Assembly: GCA_037367405.1 (NCBI GenBank)
Contig: JAZKJV010010748.1
Coordinates: forward strand, 62,001 to 126,000
Direction: 5' to 3'
Origin: Ottelia alismoides
Taxonomy: Eukaryota > Streptophyta > Magnoliopsida > Alismatales > Hydrocharitaceae
Length of the DNA: 64,000 bases
Positions 35,701 through 46,399 of the stretch are shown in pieces (position 1 is the stretch's first letter; each line of letters opens with the position of its first letter). The position numbers and the translations under genes are program-made. Under the pieces are notes generated by a model, which saw only the letters and a list, made by a program, of their open reading frames with translations, ran no database searches and was not told where the DNA came from.

Positions 35701-36922
35701 ATTTGAAACTCTCAAGAATATGGTTGTTTCAGCTCCTGTCCTTCAGCCACCCGATTGGTCTCTCCCATTCGAGATCATGACGGATGCTTCAGATTTTGCC
35801 GTTGGGGCTGTGCTTGGACAGAGGAGGGATGGATTACCGTTTGCCATTCACTACGCCAGCCGGACCTTAGATGCCGCTCAAAGGAATTACACTGTGACTG
35901 AGAAAGAAATGCTGGCCGTAGTCTTTGCTTTGGATAAGTACAGATCTTATATTCTCGGATCTAGAGTTACCATTTACACCGACCATACCGCCATCAGGTA
36001 CTTAATGGCTAAGAAGGATGCCAAAGCACGTCTGACCAGATGGATCCTTCTACTCCAGGAATTTGATATTGAGATTAAGGATAAGCCTGGAGTCAAGAAT
36101 GTGGTGGCGGATCATCTCTCCAGATTGGAGAATCTTGAGGAATCTGAGCCCAGCGCACCTATCACAGAGACATTTCCAGATGAGGCGATCTTGGCTGTCA
36201 CCTCACTCCCGTGGTATGCCGACTTTGTAAACTATCTTGTTGCCAAGACAGTCCCTCAGGGTTGGCCCAGGCAGAAACTTGAGACCTTCCTAGTTAAGGC
36301 CAAGTTTTACCATTGGGAGGATCCCGTCCTTTATCATGAAGGAGGGGATAGTATCTGGAGGAGGTGCATTCCTCAAGAAGAGCAGCATAGCGTCCTCACA
36401 TACTGCCACAAGCTTGAGGCAGGAGGACATCATTCTGGAAAAAGAACAGCACAAAAGGTGCTTCAATCCGGCCTATGGTGGCCTACTCTCTTCAAGGATT
36501 CTGATGAGTTCGTGAAGGGATGTACTGACTGTCAGAAAATGGGAACCTGCGGACAGAGAGACATGATGCCCATGCAACCCATTCACTTCTATGAGGTTTT
36601 TGATGCATGGGGGATTGATTTCATGGGCCCATTTCCTAAGAGTCAGGGATTCGAGCATATTTTGCTCGCTGTGGATTATGTCAGTCGATGGGTTGAGGCC
36701 ATTCCCGCCCGAGCCGCAGATGCGAAAACCGTGTGCAAATTCTTGAGGAAAAATATCATTTCACGGTTCGGGGTACCTAGAGTTTTGATTTCTGACGGGG
36801 GTCTCATTTCATCAATGACAAGGTTAGGGCCCTTGCTGACGAGTTCGGCATTGACCATCGGGTTGCCACTCTGTATCACCCTCAGACTAATGGTCTTGCC
36901 GAAGTATCGAATCGGGAGATAA
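32708..36922 (+). pseudogene. pol: pol of element A: protease, RT, RNase H, integrase N-terminal part
   Basis: The open segment has 1,404 codons and continues the gag frame; the ATG at 32708 is not a true start. Numbering from it, the acidic, repeat-rich region 80-200 (repeated GADATHDE-type words) joins gag to protease. The protease has its active Asp in LLDSGSS at D349. The reverse transcriptase has FMDD at 877-880, RNase H has DASDFAVG at D1026, and integrase has a zinc finger with C1272/C1275 and catalytic D1304 and D1363. Just after D1363 (36797-36802) a one-base loss in a G-run shifts the frame, so the last residues to 36922 are aberrant. Together the domains would process gag-pol, copy RNA to DNA and insert it. 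Confidence 0.92.
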
Positions 36923-37491
36923 AGACTATCTTGCAGAAAGTTGTCCGCCCAGACCGAAAGGATTGGTCACAGCTTTTGGACTCGGTCTTGTGGGCCTATC
37001 GGACCTCTTTCAAAAATCCATTAGGGACATCTCCCTTTCGTCTCGTCTATGGCAAGCCGTGCCATTTGCCAGTGGAAATCAAGCACAAATCTTTTTGGGC
37101 AGTCACTGAGTTGCTTTTGGATCCCGAGAGTGTAGGAGACCAGAGAAGAGCAGAATTGGCAGCCCTGGAAGAACTGAGAGACACAGCCTTCTCCAACAGC
37201 CTACAGTACAAAGAGAAAGTAAAGACATGGCACGATTCGCATATCAGCCATAAACAGTTTGAGCCGGATCAGAAAGTATGGTTGTTTGATTCCAGGCTGA
37301 AATTATTCCCAGGGAAATTGCAGAGCAAGTGGAAAGGTCCGTATGTGGTTAGGAAGGTACATGACAATGGCAGCATCGACATATCTGAACCGTCATCTTC
37401 CTCTACCTTCCGCGTCAATGGTCAATGCCTGAAGCTATATCGAGATCATGATCCGCCGACCATGGGCGTTGCCCCCATTCTTCTGGTATGA
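36801..37491 (+). pseudogene. pol: Integrase C-terminal part of element A, shifted frame
   Basis: The frame that continues integrase after the lesion at about 36797-36802 holds the third catalytic residue (Glu at 36901-36903, in a GLAE context) and then an intact C-terminal half: VLWAYRTSFKNPLGTSPFR, then PGKLQSKWKGPYVV, ending at the stop at 37489-37491. It matches the unbroken integrase of B over its length. No chromodomain is visible, as expected for Athila rather than chromoviruses. Confidence 0.9.
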
Positions 37492-37617
37492 GATGTGTCC
37501 TTTGACTCATATCATCTGCATCGCATACATGGTGATCACTTTTATCTTCCGTTGTACAGATCATCTGTCCATATCATTCTTTCATCAAAAAGGTGCTGCC
37601 CTTGTAGACAGTTTTCC

Positions 37618-37965
37618 ATACTTAGGATGTACTTTGTCCTAAGTATAGGGGGGGGTGCACCCCGAGTATTTCCATTCTTTGATCCTCTCCATTGTCTCCT
37701 CTTCTTGTCTATACTTAGGGATATTTTACCCTAAGTATAGGGGGAGACAATCTGAGTACGATCTGTTCATTCCCACCCTTGACCCTCCCTGCTTTGTGTA
37801 CAGTCTACTATACTTAGGATTATTTGATCCTCAGTATAGGGGGGACGGTCAACTTCTCATTCATTGATTCATTCATTCTTTCGACTTGCCTATACTTAGT
37901 ACGAGTTATGTCTTCTCTTTTCTCTCCGATCTATGAGGACATAGCTCGAGCTAAGTATAGGGGGG
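37618..37965 (+). repeat. Array of four stem-loops with polypurine-tract-like tails (A)
   Basis: Four inverted repeats, 37618-37646, 37710-37739, 37809-37838 and 37891-37959, have stems built on tatacttagg / cctaagtata. Each is followed at once by a run of 5-8 G. The right arm plus the G-run (aagtatagggggg) is nearly the element's own polypurine tract (taaagtataggggga). The fourth has arms of 22 nt and a long loop. Element B has the same four in the same order. Confidence 0.85.
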
Positions 37966-39830
37966 TCGTATATACTATGTATATACTTTAGCCATAACTC
38001 GTACTTTCGTATTTTCGTAATAAATATGGCTAATAATTCTTTAAAATTCATTAACAATTCTTAATAAAAAGATGTGATTATTCCTCAAATTCTTTTTGTA
38101 TATACTGATTAATAAATCAGGCGAAAATATTTTGTTACATGTTTTCAACCTTTGTAAAAATGTGTGGTTTGTAAAATTTATTTTCTTTGTGTGAAATAAA
38201 ATGTTTGAAAAATGCTTTGCAAATGGTTTGAAAAATGGTTGCAAAAATATTTGAAAAACCTATATATACTGTTTTGAAAACCGATTGCAAAATGATTTTC
38301 AAATGAGTGTACATATTTGTAAAAATGTTTGTAAAAATTATTTTGGACTATAGTTTTCAAAAATTGTTTGAAAAACCTTGTGTCAAATAAGTTTGAGGAA
38401 TATTTACATCACACCAAAATCCATTATATATATATGTGTATAAAACTGACCACTTACTCTTGTAAATTCTTAAAATCCACTTCTTGTATATATAAGAAAC
38501 ACTCCCGTGTACATATTTTCACCTAGTTTTCAGCCAAAAACCTTTTGTTTTCAAAAATCCCAAAAACATTTGCAAAACTAAAATCCAAAAAATACAAAAA
38601 AATGCATCTGCATGCATCATCACCATCTTTTCAAAAATCCATAAAAAGTTCAAAATCTTGAAAATTGCATCACAAAAATATTTTCTGCATTACATTGCAT
38701 AGCATTCGCATTTTTCGGATTGAATCTGATAATTGAACAAGTCTAAGTAAAATCCGGAGATTGGAGCTTGATTGGACCTTAAAATCTACCTAATAACAGG
38801 AACCTTATAGGAACTGGGTTTGAGGTACTTCAGGTCTAGTTGACTTAATTCTCTGAGGATCACGGGACTTGGTTCAATGGATTCTTGACTGCCTAAGTAG
38901 AGTATTTCGGAGCACACGCACGACTCTTGTTGATAATGACCTAACTTGGACACCTGCACCTTTCACATAGCTCTCCATGGATGAGGTGGTGAGGAGGCAG
39001 TCTCCTTTGGCTTGGGGTAGCATATGAGGGTAGTACTTCTAGGCGGAACCTCTCTTCTTCTTATAGTGAAGGAAGTGCACCTCAACTTGGTCTAGTAGTG
39101 ATGAAGGCTAAAGACAGAAGTCGTGGGTTGCAATAAAGCTTCAAAAGAGGGATAGTCTACTGGCTCAAGGAGAAATTTCTTGTATATATGCTGCACCATG
39201 TAGATATGTTGTACAGATGCAATTGAAAAAAAAAGTGGTGGGTCGGATTGAAAATTTAATAACCCCACCGGAGTGTATATAGTCCAATAAAGCAAAAGCT
39301 TATGGTATCCACGTTACATCTCATGAAGCTTGCAGCGGGAGACTTAGCTACACTGGTTGAGCTCCCAAAAGTCTATACTTCTTCCCCCTCTTCTTGAGCC
39401 GGTTGCACTTGAACTTAGAAGGGAATACCCCGCTTCTCGAGGAAAGAGTTGCTAGACCAAGGCATTAGAGTTACCAGGATTGGGGGAGGTTGTTTCTTTG
39501 TCACTTCTGAGGTGGGGAGCTACATATCACTTACACTGTACGAGTCAGATTCATAGTCGTAAGAGTTTGCGTATGAGTTGAAGTATATCTGACCTGGCTA
39601 TTGAGGAGACTTGGACAGAGTTTTAAGATTCTCAAGGACTGTTGGATTTCAAACTTGGTTCTCATTAAGGTTCCGACCGCACTAAAATTCCAAAGGTCCG
39701 ACTTAAGCTCCAAACTTTGATTTTGTGAAGACAAGTTTGATAATTAAACTTTATCCAATTTTCTTCTTTTTCTTTTCTTTCTTTTTCTTTTGCACTTATT
39801 GCATAAGTGTTTGCTAGGGACTAGCAAAGG
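37966..39830 (+). other. Element A 3' untranslated region, no env
   Basis: About 1.9 kb of AT-rich sequence with words such as gtttgaaaaatg repeated at 38190-38380. There is no open frame that could be an envelope-like protein, which some Athila elements have here. Parts near 38760-38900 resemble the equivalent region of B. Confidence 0.75.
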
Positions 39831-39845
39831 TAAAGTATAGGGGGA
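39831..39845 (+). promoter_or_regulatory. Element A polypurine tract
   Basis: taaagtataggggga directly precedes the 3' LTR. It would prime plus-strand DNA synthesis. The preceding ggactagcaaagg is also conserved in B. Confidence 0.9.
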
Positions 39846-42800
39846 TGATGAATCCACATTTCATCATCTTTATTCTATCATTTTGGCACTAAAAACCCTA
39901 GCAAATGCCTGTAAATAGCATTAAAACCATCATCTTAGCATCCATGCATGTGCATTCAGATAGTGTACAAAACACTGTAATTAAGGCCAAAATTATAGAA
40001 TAAATAAAGAAAAGAAAAAAGAATAAAATATTGTAAATATTTTATGACCCAAAACCCCCGAGACCTAGGCATCTCGATGAATAGGTCGACAAGGAATAAA
40101 GTAGGGGGAGATAAGGGCCAAAATACAGATAAAATACCTATACATTTTATTCATTCTTTATTCATTTTGGGACCTATTTTTGGTTCCACTTTTTATACTT
40201 CAAATAAAGAAACTTTGTACATGAAAGTTGTAGATAATAAAATAAAGAAAAATACAAAATTGATCTCACAGAAAAATAATGTACAGATAAAAAGTTATGG
40301 TCTGAATAAAAATCCAGAATGCCAACTTCCCAGACCTGTATCTCACAAATAAATACTCCAAATGCAGCCTACTCACCTTTAATTGTATATAGAATAAAAT
40401 AATCTATCCAATGGTGGTGGTTTCGCATTTGGCGGAGCTACGGTTTGAAAGTTGAGTTTTGGACCCTCATTGTATAAGTGTACAGATTAAAATATTCACT
40501 TTATTCCTTATTCATTATTTATCCGATTTTATATTTTTATAAGGTTGTAAATATTATTTATAATAATTATGTACATTAAAATCAGAATAAAAACATAAAT
40601 AAAACTCAAAGAAAAATACTTGTATATATTATAATACATAGGTATAGTACAGGTATACATACATACACAAATAATACTTTCATTTTTATTAAGTGTACAA
40701 AATAATTCAGAAAAATAAAATAAAAAGGTATTTATGTACATAAAAGTATTTTATGTTTTAGAAAAATGATAAATAAAAATAATAAAATTAAAATACACAA
40801 AATAAAAATAAAATACTTAAATATATAGATATATATACTATAAAGGGCATAAATGCAAACTTGTAAAAATACGTCTCATAAAAATAAATAAAAATCACAG
40901 AAAAATTCTTCATAAAATAATAAACATTTTTTATTTTATAACCTAACATCAATAAATTCATTTACTATTTTATTTTGATTTTTTAAATAATTTCTACTCT
41001 GAGTTTCCTGGTTGGTCCACGTGGACCAACCAGGCGCGGTCTAGAGTTGACCCCGGTCAACTCCTCGACCAAAGTCTGCCACCTCTGACGCCCGCGATTT
41101 TGCCCCATTTTCAAGAAATTCTCGCGCTCGATCCGCTTGTCCTCACGCCTTGATTCCTTCTCGGAAGTTCATCCCTGATATCCACTCTCCCACGCCATAT
41201 CTTCGGATCCAGCCATATCTTCATGATGCGCGCGTGGAGCTCGCTTGAAGAAGACGCCATCGCCTCCTACTAAAACCACCCGCCGCCTTCGAGCCCAAGT
41301 TTGAACCCTCCTAAGCCTTTAATCCTCCTCCCTGTAGCGCTTCTTGTGTAGCCGGAGGTGACAGCTCCGCATCCACACCTTCAGGCGAGTCGATGAGGCT
41401 CTGTAGCGGCTCCGCCACCTCCGCCGACCACCGGCGTCGAGGTTCCACCACCTCAGGTCCTCAGCCTTCGAGGTTTGCCCTTTTCCCTTTTCTTTTCGTT
41501 TCATTTCATTTCCCTTAGCTTCCGCATCGAAAACCCCAAAAAAAATCCGAGTTTCGTCGTTTGATTCGCTCCCCATCGTTCATCGCCGGAGTGCACCTCC
41601 GGCTGTCGTTCCCTCGCCTTCCACCGATCACCTCCGACCGTTCCTATGCCTCCGCGAGACCCAGGCAATTTGCCCTGGGCCTTCTCACCTTGTTTTGCAG
41701 GTCAAAGCGCAGTCAACGTACCTGGAAGGCATTTTGCAGCTCTCGCCGGAGATACCTGGAGCTCCGAGCTCCGCCGCCTTCGCGCCAGCACATCGAAGCA
41801 TCTCCAACGAATCTGAGCCTCCCAGCACATAGCCGGACCTCCCAGGAGTCTTCTGGTCGATTTTGAGCCCACGCTGCAGCCGGAGACCCGAGATCTTGAG
41901 CTGGGAAGTTCGCCTCGCCGGCGAGCGTCCCTGTTCTTCCTCGTTGCCTCCTCACCGTTCGATCAGGAGCCCGCTCCAGACTGCTTGTCAGCCGTCAGAT
42001 CTTGGCACGCGTCGTCCGTCGATCTCTTCGCCAGATCTGATCTCCACCGCTGATCGCCGAACCGTCATCGTGCGTTGTGCGCGCGCCACGTGGATGAGTG
42101 AGCGACCCTCCGCCGTTCGATCGCGCACGAGGAGATAAGGCGTGGGTATTTTGCACTCTTCCCCTCGCCAGATTTTGTAATTTTTAATTAGTCCAAGAAT
42201 TTTAAGCTGTAGTTTAAATATTTTTGTAACATTTGCAATTAGACCCCTGTAGTTTTTGTATTTGCACTCAGGTCCAATCCACGTCACCTCACGTGCCCGT
42301 GCGCGTGAGGGGGCTGGGTATTTTGCAGGGACCCCCCTGGGGTTTATTTATTTCGCTTAAGTCCATGAATGTTTGCTTTAAGTTGTAATATTTTGGAGAA
42401 ACTGCATTGAACCCCTTGGAACTTTGTAATATTGCAAAAATACCCCTTCCAGGCGCGTGCGAGTCACGCGCCCTGGTGGGTAAATTGCTCAGATACCCTT
42501 GCGGGTTTTGTTATTCATCTTTAATCCTTAAAATGCAAGTTTCAGTGTAAACTTTTGTGGAAAAATTGCGTGTATGCCCCTGGATGTTTGATATATTGCA
42601 TATATGCCCCTGCCAGGACTGTTTAATGTTTGGATGTTTGTTCTAATTATTTGATCTATCATTTTAACTCCCAAATTTCTCAAATTTTGAACTTAAGCTC
42701 CTGGACATGTGTACTTTCACGCCACATATTTAGTTTTTGATTTTATCTTATCTTCATATTTATTAAAAATCAAAAACTTGCTCTTTGTGCACTGTCTATC

Positions 42801-43706
42801 TTAGAAAATACCAAAAAAATAGTAAAACACCTCTAAAAACTCCAAAAAAATTACCTAGTGTCTATTTTATCCTATTTTAGTGTCAGTCCGAAAACCACTA
42901 AAAATCTCAAAAGAAAAACTTAAAAAAATTCGAAAAGACTCAAAAACTTCAAAAAAATCCAAAAAATCAAGGAAAACTCTAAAAAATACAAACTCAGTTT
43001 CTGTTTGTTCCTTATTTTGTCCTTTTTCTTTGAAAAATAGTGTGAAAATTTTGAGCTACTGGTTGCTATTTTTAAATCTCATTTTATTCACAGCCAGCCT
43101 TATTTGCACTGTTTTGCTTTATTTCAGTATTTAAAAATACCAAAAACACCTTGAAAATTTTCCAAAAATCACAAAAATAGTAAAAAACCCTAAAAAGACT
43201 AAAAACAATTTGTTTCTGAATTTTTGGTAATTTTTACTTAGTTTTATAAATATTCTATCTTGTCTTTTATTCCATTGTCTTTAAATTCCAATATTGAAAA
43301 AGAAAAAGAAAAAGATAAAATATAAAATTATAAAAATCAGAAAATTAAAAATCAAAATACAAAACAAAAAAAATTAAAATAAAAAAAATTAAAAATTAAA
43401 AACCCACAAAAATTGTAGTTGCTTGCTTGCTTAGTGTAGACACTTTACACACACACACTTGTGCTTACATCTGCTTGAATTACCCTGCTTGCTCCCTGTG
43501 TTCGAACTCTCTGCATACTTGCTTGCTATACATTTTGTGCAGAGTTAAAAATAAATTTTAACTCCACATTATTTCTAATTTATTAATCTTTAGTGTGGGT
43601 TAATTCTTGATTAAATACAGGTTTCATTTGAGAGTCGCCACAGCGACGGTTGTCTCCGCCTTGTGTGAGACACCAATTTAGGCTCTAGTGAAATCTGTGT
43701 CTATCA
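39846..43706 (+). repeat. Element A 3' LTR
   Basis: This 3,861-bp LTR is collinear with 25401-29258. Differences seen by eye include c/t in the palindrome at 41018, a small insertion near 40918 and scattered substitutions. It ends gtctatca before the duplicated gagct. Confidence 0.95.
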
Positions 43707-44235
43707 GAGCTGGAATTAATCTTTCAATTAGTGCTTAGTGGCTTTTTTTCCAAGTGTGGCTACTTTTATTCTTTACATGATTTAATTGTGCAATCATTTT
43801 TATTAGTTAGGACAAATTTTTATTTACAACTTTGGCTTTGAATGTTATTTGATTTGGGGTCAATTAAGGTACAAATAAATTAGTGTTAGTTTTATACAGA
43901 TATACACAAAATAAGTGAGAAACACATTTTTTTTGGATTTTCTGGTTGAGGACCCTATCTCCCCCTACTTTATTCCTGGTCGATCAGGTCAAGTCTTGAC
44001 CTTCTCTCGGGGTTCGGGTCATCCTGTATACAGTCTTCCTTTTTTTATTTTCTTTTCTTTATTTTTCCTTTCTTTCTTTCTTTATTTATTTTAGGTTAAA
44101 ATTAGTAAGAAATGTACAATATTTACACACAAATGCAAGTTAGTAAGAATATGGAGTTAGCGTTATATGCAGGTGTTTTATAAGGGATTTTAAGCTAAAA
44201 TAAATGAATAAAGATGACGAGTCGCAGATTCATCA
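43707..44235 (-). repeat. Element B 3' LTR, second part
   Basis: This continues the LTR after element A, starting with the duplicated bases gagct, and matches 56996-57511. It ends gattcatca; on the minus strand this is the LTR start tgatgaatc, the same first bases as the LTR of A. Confidence 0.92.
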
Positions 44236-44250
44236 TCCCCCTATGCTTTA
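44236..44250 (-). promoter_or_regulatory. Element B polypurine tract
   Basis: The minus strand reads taaagcataggggga directly before the 3' LTR, one base different from that of element A. Confidence 0.88.
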
Positions 44251-46399
44251 CCTTTGCTAGTCCCTTAGCAAACACTTATTTGAAAGAATAAGTGAAGAAG
44301 AAAATGAAAGGGAAAATAAAGAAAGTAGGACAATATTGAGTATTAAACTTATCTTCATAAAATTGTAGTTTGGAGCTCTGTCGGACCTTTGGATTATTTG
44401 TGTGTCGGAACTTCTGTGAGACTTAGAATTTTAAAACCAACAGCCTTCAAGTTCTACACATCATTGTCACAGTTTTGGCCCAGAAGTCATCTTAGATCGA
44501 TCCTCTTCCCAAAGCATACCCTATGAACATTGAACAATCGACTCATGTGTGTGAAAAAGTTTAGCTCTTCCCATCCAGAATGCCGGACTACCATGCAAAT
44601 CTCCTCTCCAATAACTCGTCCTCGGGGAGTCAGGTATTTCCTTCTAAGGTCTGTCGTGCTGTGTTCACAATCGAATTAGGGGAGAAGTTAGAAGAATGAG
44701 AAAAGAACTGGAGGGTGGTTTGGTGTAGTCACCTCTCCTTGTGAAGCTGGCCAGTGTAGCCGAGTCTCCACCAAGATCTGCAGGTTTTCTTGAAGCTTGG
44801 ACCTTTTTGGTCAGATTTTTATTTGGTAGTAGCTTCTTTGTATTTGGAGTTTTGGTGGTTCTGCTTGGATCTTGTTGTGCCCCTACGGATATAGAATCTT
44901 TTTTTTTCCGTACATGTTTTGGGGTCTTAGAAAAAATTGTGCCCAACCGTATATCCCTTTTCCGAAGCTTTATTTCAACCCGTACTCCGGTCTTTAGATT
45001 TCCACGCTACCAGAAAAGAAACTCATACAGTCTTCCAACATCCTGTCTGAGTTGAGCTAAGTGCATAGTGCAGGAGTACAAATTAATTCGCTATTCCAGA
45101 GTTGTACCCATAATGAAGAGACCAGGTTAGACACTAAGAGTCAAATGCTGCACATTGTCATGTGGAACTCAAAGAATTAAGTCAAAGACCTGAAGCTTCT
45201 AAAATCCTATTTCTCGGTGAAGTTCCTCTAAGAATTAGGTGGATTAAGGTCCAACTAAGCTCCATTCTTCAATTTTATTCCAGACATAGTTTAAATATCA
45301 ATACTATCTAGAAAAATGCACATGCAAATGCAGACTATGAACAATGCAGAGAGTTTTTTTTAAAGAATGACGCACATGTGAAAAGAACCATTTTTTAAAC
45401 AATTTTCTAATTTTGAACTTTTTATGGATTTTTGAAGAAAAATGCAGATGTGAAAGAAAGTTTTTTTATGCAAATTTTTATGATTTTTGGTTTTGTAGTT
45501 TTTTTTAAAGGAGAAAGGGTTAGTAATATATACAAGTATATACAAGAGACTTTTTTGTGTTTTTTTTGTTTTGTTTTTTTTGTTTTTTTTTTGTTTTTTC
45601 CTCTCTCTCTCTCTTCCCATTTTTTTGTTTTGTTTTTTTGTTTTGTTTTTTTTTGTTTTGTGTTTTTTTCTTTTTTTTGTTTTGTTTTGTTTGTTTTTTG
45701 TTTTGTTTTTTTGTTTTTTTTGTTTTCTTCTTTTTTTTTGTTTTTTTTGTTTTGTTTTGTTTTTGTTTTTTTTGTTTGTTTGTTTTTTTTATTGTTGTTT
45801 TTTTGTTATTTTTGTTGTTTTTTGTGTTTTTTTTTGTTGTTTTTTTACACACGTGGATTTTACAAAATATACACATAACCCCTCAAATAAATATATTTAA
45901 AAGTACGAGTTATGTCTAAAGTATATATACAATATATACGACACCCCCCTATACTTATCTCGAACTATGTCATCATAGTGATCAGAGAGCGACAAAGGAA
46001 GACATAACTCGTGCTAAGCAAAGAAAGGTGAAAAGACTCCTATGCTACAACGACTCAAAGAAAAGAGAAGTTGATGATCCCCCCTATACTTAGGATCAAG
46101 TAATCCTAAGTATAGTGGAATACAAAGGGGAAAACCGATGAAGAGAATGTACAGACTCACAAAGACACGATATGAACAACATCACCCCCCTATACTTAGG
46201 GTAGAGTATCCCTAAGTATAGGCAACAACAACAAGGGTGATAAACAGGACGAATATGAACAACACAAATCCTTCACCCCCCTATACTTAGGATAAAGCAC
46301 ATCCTAAGTATAGCATATACACACACACACGGAAAAGGGGTGAATGATAAAACGGGAGAAGACAGAGTGAAACGAAAGGATATACAAAAGGTGTTGAGC
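44251..46399 (-). other. Element B 3' untranslated region with T/G tract and stem-loop array
   Basis: There is no env-like frame. At 45545-45850 the plus strand is almost only T with single G and a few C (a (TTTTTG)n-like tract), so transcripts would carry an A-rich tract. The phenylalanine-rich and lysine-rich open frames there come from this bias. Four stem-loops follow at 45950-46312. Confidence 0.8.
45950..46312 (-). repeat. Array of four stem-loops with polypurine-tract-like tails (B)
   Basis: Read on the minus strand from the pol end, the stem-loops are 46312-46282, 46220-46191, 46114-46085 and 46020-45950. Each is followed on that strand by a run of about six G. Stems again use tatacttagg / cctaagtata; the first, second, third and long fourth correspond one by one to those of element A, including loop bases. 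Confidence 0.85.

Larger units (their letters stand above)
25401..43706 (+). mobile_element. Element A: Athila-like Ty3/gypsy retrotransposon, full length
   Basis: This 18,306-bp element has LTRs 25401-29258 and 39846-43706 that both start tgatgaatccacatttcatc and end gtctatca. I saw only about 20 substitutions and a few small indels between them by eye, so the insertion is recent. The duplication is gagcc (25396-25400) and gagct (43707-43711); the empty site survives at 56992-57002. It has a tRNA-Asp primer site, gag-pol in one frame apart from lesions, and a polypurine tract. It is broken by two frameshifts and two stops. Confidence 0.95.

Noticed and set aside
37492..39830. Searched for an env-like gene after integrase in element A
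   Set aside because: Only short frames broken by stops; no signal peptide or transmembrane pattern in a long frame.
45432..45878. Phe-rich plus-strand and Lys-rich minus-strand frames that resemble membrane or nuclear proteins
   Set aside because: They are translations of the (TTTTTG)n-like tract.
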